From: Dehalococcoidia bacterium
Lineage (GTDB): Bacteria > Chloroflexota > Dehalococcoidia > UBA6926
Assembly (NCBI GenBank): GCA_009841045.1
Contig: VXMO01000057.1
Span: 21,897 to 85,896 of the forward strand
Reading direction: 5' to 3'
DNA: 64,000 bases
Part shown: in pieces, positions 27,881-38,150 of the stretch
Layout of the letters: the number at the start of each line of letters is the position of its first letter
Position numbering within the stretch: position 1 is the first letter of the stretch
Made by a program: the position numbers and the translations under genes
Notes under the pieces: generated by a model
Databases searched by the model: none
The model's input: the letters and a program-made list of their open reading frames with translations, nothing else
What the model was told of the DNA's origin: nothing

Positions 27881-29275
27881 CTAAATGCGTAGTTCCAACC
27901 TGGGTTTCAGCAAGCGGTCGGGCACTTCGTTTTCACGCATGAACTCAACGAGCAGTCGATGAATCTCCCGCGCCTCGTCCACGTGCCTGTCTATCATGTT
28001 GTGCAGTTGTTTGGGATCGGATGCCAGGTTGTAAAGGCGGGACACTCCCGGCTCAGGGCTGTAGAGCAGGCTCCACTGTCCCGCGGTGACGGTCGTGACC
28101 GGTGGGTCCTGAAGGTCGCGCAAGAAATTGTCCACGGATTGGACGGCATCGCCCGGATTGGCGAAAGGGATGCTGCTAATCACAAAGTCGCGGCCTGATT
28201 GCGTGGCGTCGCTCATGGCAGGCGCAAGTGAGCGGCCTTGAACGAAGTCGGGGATGTCCATGCCCAATAAATCCAGCACCGTAGGCATGACGTCGATGGC
28301 GGAACTCAAGCCGCCGTACGCGGCAGGAGATATGCCGGGGACACGCATCAGGAGCGGCAAGTGGACGATCTCTTCATATAGCGGGGAGTAGGCCCATTGC
28401 GAACCCGGTTCGTCATATGGCCGAAGCGTGCCGTCCGGGTATTTATCAGAGCTCATCTTGCCGAAGAGGCCACCATGCTCTCCGAAGTAGAAGCCATGGT
28501 CCGAGGTGAAGATGACTACCGTTTTTTCGGCAAGGCCCATGTTCTCGACAGCCTTCAGGAGGTAGCCCACCCACGTGTCGACCATCGTGATCTCACCGCA
28601 GTAGGCGGCGTGTCCCTTGCGCAGCTGCGCCTCGGTGTAGCCGGGCACATCATGCCAGTTGCCATAGACCGGGAGCACCAGCTCGCCGTCGTGGTCAGGC
28701 ATGTAGAGCTCCGTGTAGTAGGACGGGGCGTCCCAGGGCTCGTGCGGATCCCATGTGTCCACGTAGAGGAAGAAATCTTCCTTGTAGTGTTTCTCCAGCC
28801 ATTGCATGGCGGTCATGAATGTCTTCGGCGCGTTCCTGTCCGATTCAGAGCGCCATCTATCCCTGATGTCCAGGGCCTCATTGTGGTAGCCGGGCTCCGG
28901 AATCAGCGACCAGAGGGTGTCCTGTCCGGTGTTCATGAAGAACGTCTGAAAGCCACGATCGTAGTTCATCCCGTCCCGAAGGTAGTAGGGCGTGTCCACA
29001 GACGCGGCGGTGTGGAGGCCGTTCCGGGCCAGTATTTCTGCCAGAGTGGTTACGCCCCTGGGTAGTGGTTCCCAGCCCATAAAGGACATGGTCCATCGGC
29101 CTGTCTGGTGGTCTGCCCGCGTCGGCATGGTGGGGAAACCGGCGGCGTAGTGAGCGTCGAACTTGACGGACTCGGCGGCCAATGCGTCCAGGGCCGGTGT
29201 GCGTATGTGGGGATTTCCGTATGCGCCAATGTGATCTCTGCGGAAACTATCCGAAACGATCCAGATGACGTTCAT
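27881..29275 (-). CDS. Sulfatase-fold (alkaline phosphatase superfamily) hydrolase
   Basis: ATG 29275: MNVIWIVSDSFRRDHIGAYGN..., TSDHGFYFGEHG; nucleophile region GFPTMPTRADHQTGRW. Confidence 0.88.
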   Translation of the reverse strand: MNVIWIVSDSFRRDHIGAYGNPHIRTPALDALAAESVKFDAHYAAGFPTMPTRADHQTGRWTMSFMGWEPLPRGVTTLAEILARNGLHTAASVDTPYYLRDGMNYDRGFQTFFMNTGQDTLWSLIPEPGYHNEALDIRDRWRSESDRNAPKTFMTAMQWLEKHYKEDFFLYVDTWDPHEPWDAPSYYTELYMPDHDGELVLPVYGNWHDVPGYTEAQLRKGHAAYCGEITMVDTWVGYLLKAVENMGLAEKTVVIFTSDHGFYFGEHGGLFGKMSSDKYPDGTLRPYDEPGSQWAYSPLYEEIVHLPLLMRVPGISPAAYGGLSSAIDVMPTVLDLLGMDIPDFVQGRSLAPAMSDATQSGRDFVISSIPFANPGDAVQSVDNFLRDLQDPPVTTVTAGQWSLLYSPEPGVSRLYNLASDPKQLHNMIDRHVDEAREIHRLLVEFMRENEVPDRLLKPRLELRI

Positions 29276-29373
29276 TAAGGCCCTCCACGCAATGCTCCCG
29301 CTGAGCGAATGTATCACACGGAGAGGGACTCCAGAGGGCGTTGGATTGGCTGAAGATGACGATGCTCGGGATC

Positions 29374-32300
29374 CTAGCGCCGCCTTCTCCATACGAGAAT
29401 ACCGATAGCCGCCGCGAGAATGCCGATGACTGCAATTGCTAGCCCTTGACCAAACCCGATTCCGCTAGCGGATTCAGCAGTCGGCGTCCCCGCTGGCTCG
29501 GTTGAAGCATCGGGAGTCGATGTCGGATTCTCTTCGGTTGCTGAAACTGGCGTCTCCGCGGGTGTCGGAGTAGGGCTCGGCATTGGGGTAGGCGTCACCG
29601 TTGGGGTGGCCGTATTGGTAGGTATGGGTGTGGGCGATGGCGTTGGTGTCTCAGTCGGAGTTGCTGTTGGTATCGGCGTGGGTGTTGGCAAGGCGATGCC
29701 GCAGGCGCTGGCATCGTCGGCCAGGACAAAAGCCGGCGACCAATTGGAAATGGGTGTGCCGTCAACTCCCCCTTCGAGAATCCTGACCGTGAGCATTACT
29801 CTATCGGTATCTAAGTGCGACCAGAGCCCTTGCCAAAGGTCTCGCTGATTGAGTCGAATACTCGAATCGTCATTGCGCAAGAATTCTGACCGAAGATCAA
29901 GAAACTCTCTGTGGCGTGACCCTACTTTGCGAAACTCCAACGTGAGGCCACGGATGTCCTCCAGTCCCTCCAATTCAAGCTCCAGCGTTCTCTCGTAATC
30001 TCTCAATGACTCCCGGAAAAGGCAGTAGGGCGGTTCAGGATGAATCGATCGAATCGAGACAGGGTACGAGGGGAGAGGCGCATCGGAAATATCGGGTTGC
30101 TGCACCTCAGCCGCGGGCGTGTTGCCAAATGGATTTTTGTAAACCAGCACCCTGCCTCGATTGATATCGCCAACATAGAGGTTATCGTTTTCGTCGAATG
30201 TTGCCGTATAGGGCATCGAGGCAAAATCGTAGAGGAAGGACGAGGGGAGTGTGTCGGGGCCAAGGGGGTCGTCGTAAACGCCGACGAATCTGGGGCCCGC
30301 ATAGGCATTGTATCCGACGACCATCCTGTTGGTGCTATCGAAAGCAGTCTCCCACGTTGCCGCGGCAAGGTACCCTCTTGCCCGACCGTCGTATCTGCCA
30401 AAGATTTCATGGGGCTCCCAGGGGTCTGCCCAAAGGCTTGTCAGGCCCTCCACCGCGCGACTGAAAACCTTGGTGGCCGATGGGCTAAAGATGGGCTGTA
30501 CGTTGTCTGTTGGCAAGGATTCCCTGGAAAAAATCAGTAGCCGTCTATTGCCCTCTACCTCCAAAGCGTGATCTGACACATACAAGTTTCCCTCGTTGTC
30601 GATTGAAAGGGCGCCAGGGAAACAGAGGACATCCAGATTGCGGCGATTCTCTCTGTCAGGATTTCGGGCGGCCGGGAATCTGCCCCTGTTGCACTCAGTC
30701 GTTTCCGCGTCCGTCTGCCCCAGCACGATGTCCACTACCGGATCAGTCAAGGGATTGCGTATACGGACAACCCTGTGGTTGTCCGTATCGCTCAACCACA
30801 GGAATTCGCCCTTTCCAACAGGCGCAATACCATCAATGCTGTGCCCCAGTGACAAACGCTCCTCAGTTCCGAGAACCGGAAATATGGCTTGATCCTTCCA
30901 GACCGTGTGGAGTGGAACTGCGTATTCCGACAAGGGAAGTTTGTATACGTCAATGAAATGAATCCCTTCAAAGGCCAACACCCACAATCTGCCCGCATCG
31001 TCCGTTTTGATCCTGCCGCAGCAATAGTGCCATTCCCCCACTGCCGATTCGTCCCCGACGACCCCGTCCGCAGGCTGACCATTCGTCAGACTGTCCAAGC
31101 CGTTCCAGAACATCAACCTCCTGATGTCAGACACGATTAACTGGTCACCCCACGTCGCCACGCCTCTCGCGGAATGTATTCCCTTGTTGTCTCTCAAATT
31201 GTCTTCGAATGGCGGGTAGAAGAGCCGTCTATCCGGGTCGACCCCTTGTGTTGTCAGGGGCCGCTCAGGGGCTGTCGGGAAGCGGAAAACATCTGCTGCA
31301 TTGTGATAAACCGGAACAAGAACATTGCCGTGACCGTCGATCCCGATGCTCCCGCCGATTGGGCAGAGGCGAGTCCCACCGGGAACCCCCGCGAGCGGAT
31401 GGCCGCACACGCCGTCCGGCTCATAGGAACTCTTGCCCAATACTTTGAGTACCGATGTTCCTGTTTTGTCCCACAATTCCACCATGTAATTCCTGGCGTC
31501 TACAATCCATATCCCCCGATCCAAAGGGTCGATTTCAATTGAGGTCGGGTGGTGAAGCTGGGAACCAAACGTCATGTCGGCAGCGGCACCTGACTCAAAT
31601 GGAGGCTCGAAGACGAGGACCCTGCTGTTGGCGGCATCCGCTACATATAACCGGCCGTTCGGGTCGAATCTGACTGCCGATGGGGCATGGAATTGCCTGA
31701 TAGACCGTCCGGGTGCGCCTGTACGGAAACCGGATTGCCCCAAGACGAGGTCTGCGCGTTGTGCGATTTCCCCCGTAGCTGAATTCACAGGGAATCGCAG
31801 AACCCTGTTATTGCCAACGTCGGCGACCCACATGTTCCCTTCCGCATCAATCTCAACACCTGCTCCATAATGATTCAGTGCAAGGCGAACTGAGTCAGAC
31901 TGGAAGCAGAGGGATTCCGCTGTAGGCCGATCCAATCTGCCTCTGTTGCACACCATGCCTGAGAAGTCGGCCTGTCCCCAGACCTGGTCAGCGACCGAGT
32001 CTGTTTCGAAGGGATTCTCGTATTTCAGAATCCTGTGGTTGAAGAAATCGGGCAGGAACAAGCTACTGTCACTATCCACTGCCATCGTTACAAAGGAATA
32101 AGCCTCCCACGGACTTAGAGAGTGGTCTGGGTTGCCACACAGGGTTTTGGCAGTTGGTGAGGCTCGCATTGGGAAGTTCTGCACGCCATCGTCGCCATTG
32201 CATGCCGAGTGGTCATATCCGGACGGCTGGCCGATGATGATATCGGCGGAGCAGGCCCCGTCAATTTCATTGCACTTCCCCAGGTCAATTCCAAGAACGC

Positions 32301-32982
32301 GACTGTTGCCGGAATCCCAAACATACGCCCTGCCAGGTTCAACCGATCGGTCAACTAACACCCCGGTCGGGTTATAGACCTTGAAAGGAACGACGCTCTT
32401 GGGAGCTATCTGTGAGAAGTCCGGCTTTCCGATAATGACGTCTGCCCACAGGTCTCCCTCGAGGCCCCGTATCGGGGACGTGGGTGGGAATCTCGCGTCG
32501 GTTCCGCAATCCCTTCGATCTTGGGCAAAGATGAACTCCTCCGACCACGCCGAGACTAACTCTTCAGATTCATCTGAGATGACACGGACCTGGAGTCTCA
32601 GTTGCCCATCAGAATCAAATCTCAGGTCGACTCGCGACATGTCGATGGAGATCCGTCGCGGATCCTGCCAATTGATCTGCCGGCTGAACAACTCGGTCCG
32701 GGATCGGGAGCGCTCATCACGGAACTGAAGCCTGCCGTCGCTGCCGAACGCCGTAAGGTCTTGCCCTGTGATGGTCAGAAGCCGGTCGGTGTCCTCTGTC
32801 GAACGTTGAAGAACGCAATAGGGAGGAGCAGGATCGACTGTAGCTATCGTCGGCACAGAAGTCTGGCCGTAGGTCGTTCCCACCATGAAGAACCCTAGCG
32901 CCGCCGCTGCCAGCGCCGTAACGATCGCGATCCAGGCTAATGGGACCCGCCCCAGGGAGAAGCTCTTATCGACCATTATCAC
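29374..32982 (-). CDS. Large NHL/beta-propeller surface protein with TP-rich stalk and C-terminal TM anchor
   Basis: 1202 aa; repeated NNRVLRFPVNSATGEIAQ, ANSRVLVFEPPF, TDNHRVVRIRNPL motifs; C-term TPTPIPTATPTETPTPSPTP...GLAIAVIGILAAAIGILVWRRRR. Confidence 0.85.
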   Translation of the reverse strand: MIMVDKSFSLGRVPLAWIAIVTALAAAALGFFMVGTTYGQTSVPTIATVDPAPPYCVLQRSTEDTDRLLTITGQDLTAFGSDGRLQFRDERSRSRTELFSRQINWQDPRRISIDMSRVDLRFDSDGQLRLQVRVISDESEELVSAWSEEFIFAQDRRDCGTDARFPPTSPIRGLEGDLWADVIIGKPDFSQIAPKSVVPFKVYNPTGVLVDRSVEPGRAYVWDSGNSRVLGIDLGKCNEIDGACSADIIIGQPSGYDHSACNGDDGVQNFPMRASPTAKTLCGNPDHSLSPWEAYSFVTMAVDSDSSLFLPDFFNHRILKYENPFETDSVADQVWGQADFSGMVCNRGRLDRPTAESLCFQSDSVRLALNHYGAGVEIDAEGNMWVADVGNNRVLRFPVNSATGEIAQRADLVLGQSGFRTGAPGRSIRQFHAPSAVRFDPNGRLYVADAANSRVLVFEPPFESGAAADMTFGSQLHHPTSIEIDPLDRGIWIVDARNYMVELWDKTGTSVLKVLGKSSYEPDGVCGHPLAGVPGGTRLCPIGGSIGIDGHGNVLVPVYHNAADVFRFPTAPERPLTTQGVDPDRRLFYPPFEDNLRDNKGIHSARGVATWGDQLIVSDIRRLMFWNGLDSLTNGQPADGVVGDESAVGEWHYCCGRIKTDDAGRLWVLAFEGIHFIDVYKLPLSEYAVPLHTVWKDQAIFPVLGTEERLSLGHSIDGIAPVGKGEFLWLSDTDNHRVVRIRNPLTDPVVDIVLGQTDAETTECNRGRFPAARNPDRENRRNLDVLCFPGALSIDNEGNLYVSDHALEVEGNRRLLIFSRESLPTDNVQPIFSPSATKVFSRAVEGLTSLWADPWEPHEIFGRYDGRARGYLAAATWETAFDSTNRMVVGYNAYAGPRFVGVYDDPLGPDTLPSSFLYDFASMPYTATFDENDNLYVGDINRGRVLVYKNPFGNTPAAEVQQPDISDAPLPSYPVSIRSIHPEPPYCLFRESLRDYERTLELELEGLEDIRGLTLEFRKVGSRHREFLDLRSEFLRNDDSSIRLNQRDLWQGLWSHLDTDRVMLTVRILEGGVDGTPISNWSPAFVLADDASACGIALPTPTPIPTATPTETPTPSPTPIPTNTATPTVTPTPMPSPTPTPAETPVSATEENPTSTPDASTEPAGTPTAESASGIGFGQGLAIAVIGILAAAIGILVWRRRR

Positions 32983-33104
32983 TGCAATCGCACTAAGGGA
33001 TTATTGAGTGTCCGACTTCAGCACATTATAGAAGTTTCCTGTTGCAAGGGCCGGCTGGCGAAATCGAGTTGGAGTCCGCTTTTCGCAATACAGACAGGTC
33101 AAGT

Positions 33105-33176
33105 ACCCCTGGGCGGACTCGAACCGCCGACACTCGGTTTAGGAAACCGATGCTCTATCCTCTGAGCTACAGGGGC
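33105..33176 (-). tRNA. tRNA-Arg (anticodon CCT)
   Basis: Reverse complement GCCCCTGTAGCTCAGAGGATAGAGCATCGGTTTCCTAAACCGAGTGTCGGCGGTTCGAGTCCGCCCAGGGGT folds as a cloverleaf; loop TTCCTAA. Confidence 0.93.
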
Positions 33177-33244
33177 ATGTGATTAGTCTACGCGGAGGCT
33201 GCGCCTGCAGGCGCAGCCCAAGTCGCGGTTCTATCCGGAGGGGT

Positions 33245-34363
33245 CTAGCTTCGGGCAGCAGCCAGCCCTGCGGCGGCTCGCGCCTTGCTCTCCGCCGCCA
33301 CCAGGAGAGCGTCATACGCCTTGATGAATGCGATAACGCCCTCATCCAGGAGCTCAGCATGCACTTTCTGGAAATCGACGCCCAAGGCTGCTATGCCCGA
33401 GAGAACCTTCGCGGAACCCTCCGGGTCATCCCCAATCACGGATTGGACGTTGCTCACGTTGCGGAACGCGTCTACCGTCGCGGGCGGCATGGTGTTGACC
33501 GTGTTGGGTCCAACAAGCTCATCAACGTAGAGAGTCGCAGAGTAGTCGGGATTCTTCGTGCTCGTGCTTGCCCAGAGCAGCCGTTGTGGCCGTGCTCCGC
33601 GCGCTGCCTGTGCCTTGAACTCCGGCTCTTCGGCAAGTCGCAGCGAGAGCTGAAAGGCCTGCCGCGCATTCGCCACCGCCGCCTTGCCGCGCAGCGCAAG
33701 CGCCTGCTCGGTCCCGATTGCGTCCAGCAGCGCGTCCACCTTCGAGTCCACGCGGCTCACGAAGAAGGATGAAACGGACGCCGCGCGCGTTGGGTCTGCC
33801 AGCCGGGCCACGCCTCGCGTGTAGGCCCGCGCAGCGGCCTCATACTGCTCAAGGGAAAACATCAGCGTCACGTTGACATTGACACCCTGCGCGATTAGCT
33901 CTTCAACCGCAGGGAAACCCTGAGGCGCGGCAGGAACCTTGATCATCAGGTTCGGACGATTGACCTCGCCCCATAGCCGCAGCCCGTCGCTGATCGTCCC
34001 TTGCGTGTCGTAGGCCAAATGCGGTGACACCTCAAGGGAAACGAAGCCGTCCGCGCCGTCTGAGGCGTCGTAGACAGGTCGCAGCACGTCCGCAGCATCA
34101 CGAATGTCACGGATGCCGACATGCTCGAACAGGTCCTTGGCGGCGCTGCCGGGGTTGGCGGCCATGTAGGAAGACAGGGCGGCATCGTACGACGTGCTGC
34201 CCGTGACGGCCTTTTCAAAGATGCTTGGGTTGCTCGTCACGCCGCGCAGGCCGTCCTCGTCTACAAGGCGCTTAAGCCCCCCTGTATCGAGGAGATCCCT
34301 GTCGATGTAGTCAAGCCAGAAAGACTGTCCCAAATTGCGAAGGGCTTGCAGCGGATTAGCCAT
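33245..34363 (-). CDS. tal: Transaldolase
   Basis: MANPLQALRNLGQSFWLDYIDRDLL...GLRGVTSNPSIFEKAV, NLMIKVPAAPQGFPAVEEL, WASTSTKNPDYS. Confidence 0.95.
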   Translation of the reverse strand: MANPLQALRNLGQSFWLDYIDRDLLDTGGLKRLVDEDGLRGVTSNPSIFEKAVTGSTSYDAALSSYMAANPGSAAKDLFEHVGIRDIRDAADVLRPVYDASDGADGFVSLEVSPHLAYDTQGTISDGLRLWGEVNRPNLMIKVPAAPQGFPAVEELIAQGVNVNVTLMFSLEQYEAAARAYTRGVARLADPTRAASVSSFFVSRVDSKVDALLDAIGTEQALALRGKAAVANARQAFQLSLRLAEEPEFKAQAARGARPQRLLWASTSTKNPDYSATLYVDELVGPNTVNTMPPATVDAFRNVSNVQSVIGDDPEGSAKVLSGIAALGVDFQKVHAELLDEGVIAFIKAYDALLVAAESKARAAAGLAAARS

Positions 34364-34472
34364 GGTTCATCACCTCACCAGATTGTCAGTCTGACGTGTC
34401 CACCATCCGCCGATTTGCCCACTTAGTCAAGCGAGAGCAATGGTCCCCAAGCTGGAGAGGATGGATCAGCGG

Positions 34473-35708
34473 CTAGGAAGCTGTGAGTTCTGCGGTGGGA
34501 GCAGTAGCGTCTCGTCCGCTCCCGGATCTCTGGGAACGACGCTCCAACGCGCTGTGATAAACCTGTAGTATCTCGTCTGTCACGACGCCCCAATGGTAGC
34601 GAGCGACGGTCTCCGAACCGGTGTTGGCGATGGTGTTCCGCAGTTCTGCATCCCGCAGCAAGCGAATGAGCGTGGAGGCAAAGACCTCCTCGTTGCGTGG
34701 ATCGGCCAACAAGCCGTTGTGCTCATGGGCGACGACGGATCTGTGTCCTGCAATGTCAGACGCTACGACGGCCCTTCCTGCGGCCATTGCCTGGATGAGC
34801 ACGATTCCCATGCTCTCATTGCCCAACGCGGGGCTGCAGAAGATGTCTGCTGTCCGATAGTAGCGCGGGAGGTCATCGTTGGAGGCGTAGCCGATGAAAT
34901 GCACGTCTTCAAGTCCACGCTCTCCGATGACGCGCGCGCTCTCCCTGTCCATGTTGCCGGGCCCGACGACAAGCAGGCGGCAATTTGGGAACTGCCAGCG
35001 TATATGCGCATAGGCCCGGAGCATGTGAGGAAATCCTTTCCGCTTCTCCATGCGCCCCTGGAACAGGATGTTGAGCTTGCCGTCCCGGAACATGGGGAAT
35101 GGCGCGGCCTGCGCAAACGCCTGGGTGTCCACGCCGTTCGGGATTATCGAGTAGGAGCCGGGGAAATAGCGATTGGCAAATTCTCTTGCCGGCTCCGTCA
35201 CGGCTATGCGCTCATCCAGCCTCTGCACCCACCGCTGCAGCAACGGGCGTGAAAGCCCCAAGGCTCGCCGTCGCTCGGCATAGGCGTGAAACGTGCCAAC
35301 CAGCGCCGGGCCGTCCGCGAGGCGCAGGAACGTCAGCGGAAGGGTAGGGGTCATCGGTTCGTGCAGATGCACGACGTCGAAATTGCCCCGCTCAAGCAGT
35401 GGTTTCACGCGTTTGCCCAGTGTGAGGGACAGCGTGACTCTCGCGATGGAGCCGGCCGTCGGGACGGGAATGGGACGTCCGATGACGGCAAGGTTATCTG
35501 CGTCAATGTCGTCGCGCGGTCTGGATGACGGCGCGACGATGGTGACATCGTGCCCGCGCTGACGCAGTTCGTCGCTCAGGCCGGAGATATGATTCGTTAC
35601 CCCGCCCGGGTAGGCGAAATCGTATGGGGAGACAATGGCGATACGGAGTGGCCGCGACCCATCGGTCGCGGCCATGTCCAAAGCATCACTTTTGGCAATG
35701 GCACTCAT
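34473..35708 (-). CDS. GT4 glycosyltransferase, PimA-like
   Basis: RIAIVSPYDFAYPGGVTNHISGLSDELRQRGHDVTIVAPSS, IPNGVDTQAFAQ, SPALGNESMGIVLIQAMAAGRAVVASDIAGHR. Confidence 0.88.
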   Translation of the reverse strand: MSAIAKSDALDMAATDGSRPLRIAIVSPYDFAYPGGVTNHISGLSDELRQRGHDVTIVAPSSRPRDDIDADNLAVIGRPIPVPTAGSIARVTLSLTLGKRVKPLLERGNFDVVHLHEPMTPTLPLTFLRLADGPALVGTFHAYAERRRALGLSRPLLQRWVQRLDERIAVTEPAREFANRYFPGSYSIIPNGVDTQAFAQAAPFPMFRDGKLNILFQGRMEKRKGFPHMLRAYAHIRWQFPNCRLLVVGPGNMDRESARVIGERGLEDVHFIGYASNDDLPRYYRTADIFCSPALGNESMGIVLIQAMAAGRAVVASDIAGHRSVVAHEHNGLLADPRNEEVFASTLIRLLRDAELRNTIANTGSETVARYHWGVVTDEILQVYHSALERRSQRSGSGRDATAPTAELTAS

Positions 35709-35775
35709 TGATGTGACCGTCGCCTCATGCTATCACGATGGCCGTGCCGGTAGTGCCTGTTAAACCAGAAGCTGG

Positions 35776-36909
35776 TTACAGAACCGCCTCTCGGTCCCGT
35801 GAAACCTCAATGTGCGGGAGCGTGTCGTCAGGACCGCCCTCGTTGGCGATGAACTGCTCGAGACGACGTCTTGCCTCCTCGTCACGCATTTGCAGAGGCG
35901 GGGACTTCATAAAGTAGGAGGACGGCGGGACGAGCGCGCCGCTGATTCCGCGGTCCAGCGCGATCTTGGCGCAGCGAATGGCATCAATGACAACGCCGGC
36001 GGAGTTCGGGCTGTCCCAAACCTCAAGCTTGAGCTCAAGGTTTAAGGGCACGTCGCCGAATGTGCGCCCCTCCATGCGGATGTACGCCCACTTGCGGTCC
36101 AAGAGCCATGGCACGTAGTCGCTTGGGCCGACGTGGATGTTGTCCGGGTCCAGGTCGAAGTCCAATTGTGACAGTACTGAGTTGGTCTTGGACTCCTTCT
36201 TGGACGTGAGGCGTTCCCACTCCAGCATGTTGTAGAAATCCGTATTGCCGCCAAAGTTCAACTGGTACGTATTCTCCAGCTTGACGGCGCGGTCTCCAAA
36301 GAGCCGCGACAGAACCCGATGAACTATGGTTGAGCCGACTTGCGACTTGATGTCATCACCGATCACCGGCAGGCCCGCGTCGCGGAACCTCTTCTGCCAG
36401 TAGGGCTCTCGCGCGATGAAGACGGGTACACAGTTGATGACGGCGGTGCCGGCCGCAAGCGCCTGCTCCACGTACCACTTCGTCGCCATCTCGCTGCCGA
36501 CGGGCAGGTAGCTGATGAGAACGTCGACCTCGCGCTCCTTGAGGATATTGGCGATATCTGCGGTCTGCCCCTTGGCCTTCTCGATCTTCTGCGAGAGAAA
36601 CTCGCCGAGGCCGTCGTGCGTCATGCCGCGCTCAACGGGGACTCCCGTGGTTGGAACGTCCGTGAACTTATATGTGTTGTTGGGCTCAGCAAAGATGGCC
36701 TCGGCGAGGTCTTTGCCGACCTTTGTCGCTCCCACGTCAAACGCGGCGACGAAATTGATGTCCGAAATGTGATAAGGACCGAGCCGGGGGTGCATCAAGC
36801 CCGGGATCGACTCGGAATCGGACGCATTCTGATAGTAGTGGATGCCCTGAACCAGTGAGGATGCGCAGTTGCCGACCCCCACGATCGCCACATTTATCTT
36901 GTCTCCCAT
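35776..36909 (-). CDS. ino1: Inositol-3-phosphate synthase
   Basis: [29 protein letters not shown]...[22 protein letters not shown]...[17 protein letters not shown]. Confidence 0.93.
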   Translation of the reverse strand: MGDKINVAIVGVGNCASSLVQGIHYYQNASDSESIPGLMHPRLGPYHISDINFVAAFDVGATKVGKDLAEAIFAEPNNTYKFTDVPTTGVPVERGMTHDGLGEFLSQKIEKAKGQTADIANILKEREVDVLISYLPVGSEMATKWYVEQALAAGTAVINCVPVFIAREPYWQKRFRDAGLPVIGDDIKSQVGSTIVHRVLSRLFGDRAVKLENTYQLNFGGNTDFYNMLEWERLTSKKESKTNSVLSQLDFDLDPDNIHVGPSDYVPWLLDRKWAYIRMEGRTFGDVPLNLELKLEVWDSPNSAGVVIDAIRCAKIALDRGISGALVPPSSYFMKSPPLQMRDEEARRRLEQFIANEGGPDDTLPHIEVSRDREAVL

Positions 36910-37105
36910 AGATCCCTCCAATCCGGTGCGTCAGACTTTTGCGAAACTGAGGCGGAAATGACCCGCTCGCCCCCACAACGAGCACAAGTAAGTCACGTAA
37001 CCACATAACGCGTCTCGCGTCAAATCTCTTAGCATGCGCCTATCTAGTTGGACCTATTCTTGTCGGTTGTAGCGTTTCACAAGCGGATGCTAGGCTTTGT
37101 CAGCC

Positions 37106-37774
37106 ATGGTCTACGATTTCCAGACTCAATCCTTTCTGAGCGATGGCGTCCTTTCGCCCATTGAACTCATCCGCCGTGCCCACCATAACGGTTATGAAGC
37201 TATCGCGATCACGGATCACGTTGGAATGGGCGGCGTGGGGTCTCTGCTTGCGTCGCTATCTGAGGATTGTCGAATTGCTCGTGAAGAGTGGGGAATCGTG
37301 GCAATCCCCGGCGTGGAACTGACTCACCTCCCTCCGAATCGCATCGCTGAGGCGGCTGCTCGTGCCCGTGACGCGGGAGCCGGGCTTGTTCTTGTTCACG
37401 GCGAGACGCCCGTGGAGCCTGTGCTGCCCGGAACGAATCATGCGTCTGCATCCTGTCCTGAGGTGGACGTCCTAGGGCACCCGGGACTTATCACAGATGA
37501 AGATGCGGCGCTGGCCGCGGAAAACGGCGTCTATCTGGAACTATCGACCCGACGCGGTCATTCACTGGCCAACGGCCACGTTGCGCTGGCGGCGAAGCGT
37601 ATGGGCGCAAAACTGTTGGTCAATTCAGACGCACATGCGCCTGAGGATTTACTCACCGCAGAACGCTCGCTGACAGCAGCCCTAGGCGCCGGTCTGAGCC
37701 GCGAGGATGCCAGAATCGCAACGAACAACAATCCCCGCGCACTCCTGGAGGTCCTGACGAACCGACTAAAATAA
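37106..37774 (+). CDS. PHP-domain phosphoesterase (histidinol phosphatase-related)
   Basis: MVYDFQTQSFLSDGVLSPIELIRRAHHNGYEAIAITDHVG; LLVNSDAHAPEDL. Confidence 0.85.
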   Translation: MVYDFQTQSFLSDGVLSPIELIRRAHHNGYEAIAITDHVGMGGVGSLLASLSEDCRIAREEWGIVAIPGVELTHLPPNRIAEAAARARDAGAGLVLVHGETPVEPVLPGTNHASASCPEVDVLGHPGLITDEDAALAAENGVYLELSTRRGHSLANGHVALAAKRMGAKLLVNSDAHAPEDLLTAERSLTAALGAGLSREDARIATNNNPRALLEVLTNRLK

Positions 37775-37776
37775 AT

Positions 37777-37798
37777 CCTCCGCTGATGTCAGCGGAGG
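37777..37798 (-). terminator. Perfect hairpin, candidate terminator for 37806-38006
   Basis: CCTCCGCTGA-TG-TCAGCGGAGG; on the minus strand it is followed by ATTTATTTT. Confidence 0.6.
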
Positions 37799-37805
37799 AG
37801 GTTAT

Positions 37806-38006
37806 CTAATTCTTCTCTTCTTCCATTCCCGACGCCCGCAGCCTGTTGGCCTCTGCGTCGCTCAGAATTCGGAAAACCGAAGCGCTTGGATCTTCGTCTG
37901 CCACGCCACGAACGGCTGGGCGCCCGTTCTTCAGCGTCACCAACTTGGGATTGCGAATCACAACGCTCTTTCGGAGCTTTAGAGAGTAGGCTGTGAGCTC
38001 TTCCAT
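37806..38006 (-). CDS. Small hypothetical protein (66 aa)
   Basis: MEELTAYSLKLRKSVVIRNPKLVTLKNGRPAVRGVADEDPSASVFRILSDAEANRLRASGMEEEKN; followed by a hairpin terminator. Confidence 0.6.
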   Translation of the reverse strand: MEELTAYSLKLRKSVVIRNPKLVTLKNGRPAVRGVADEDPSASVFRILSDAEANRLRASGMEEEKN

Positions 38007-38150
38007 AACAATCTCCCTTGCGTAAAATGTACTGGATTGACTCTAGGGTTGACCTTGCGCCCATGTCAAGGTGTTGGCTCCCGTTTATTTGATTGTCCCA
38101 GACGCAATATTGGCAATCGGCAAGGAAGTTGGAGGAACGTCCCCGTTCCG

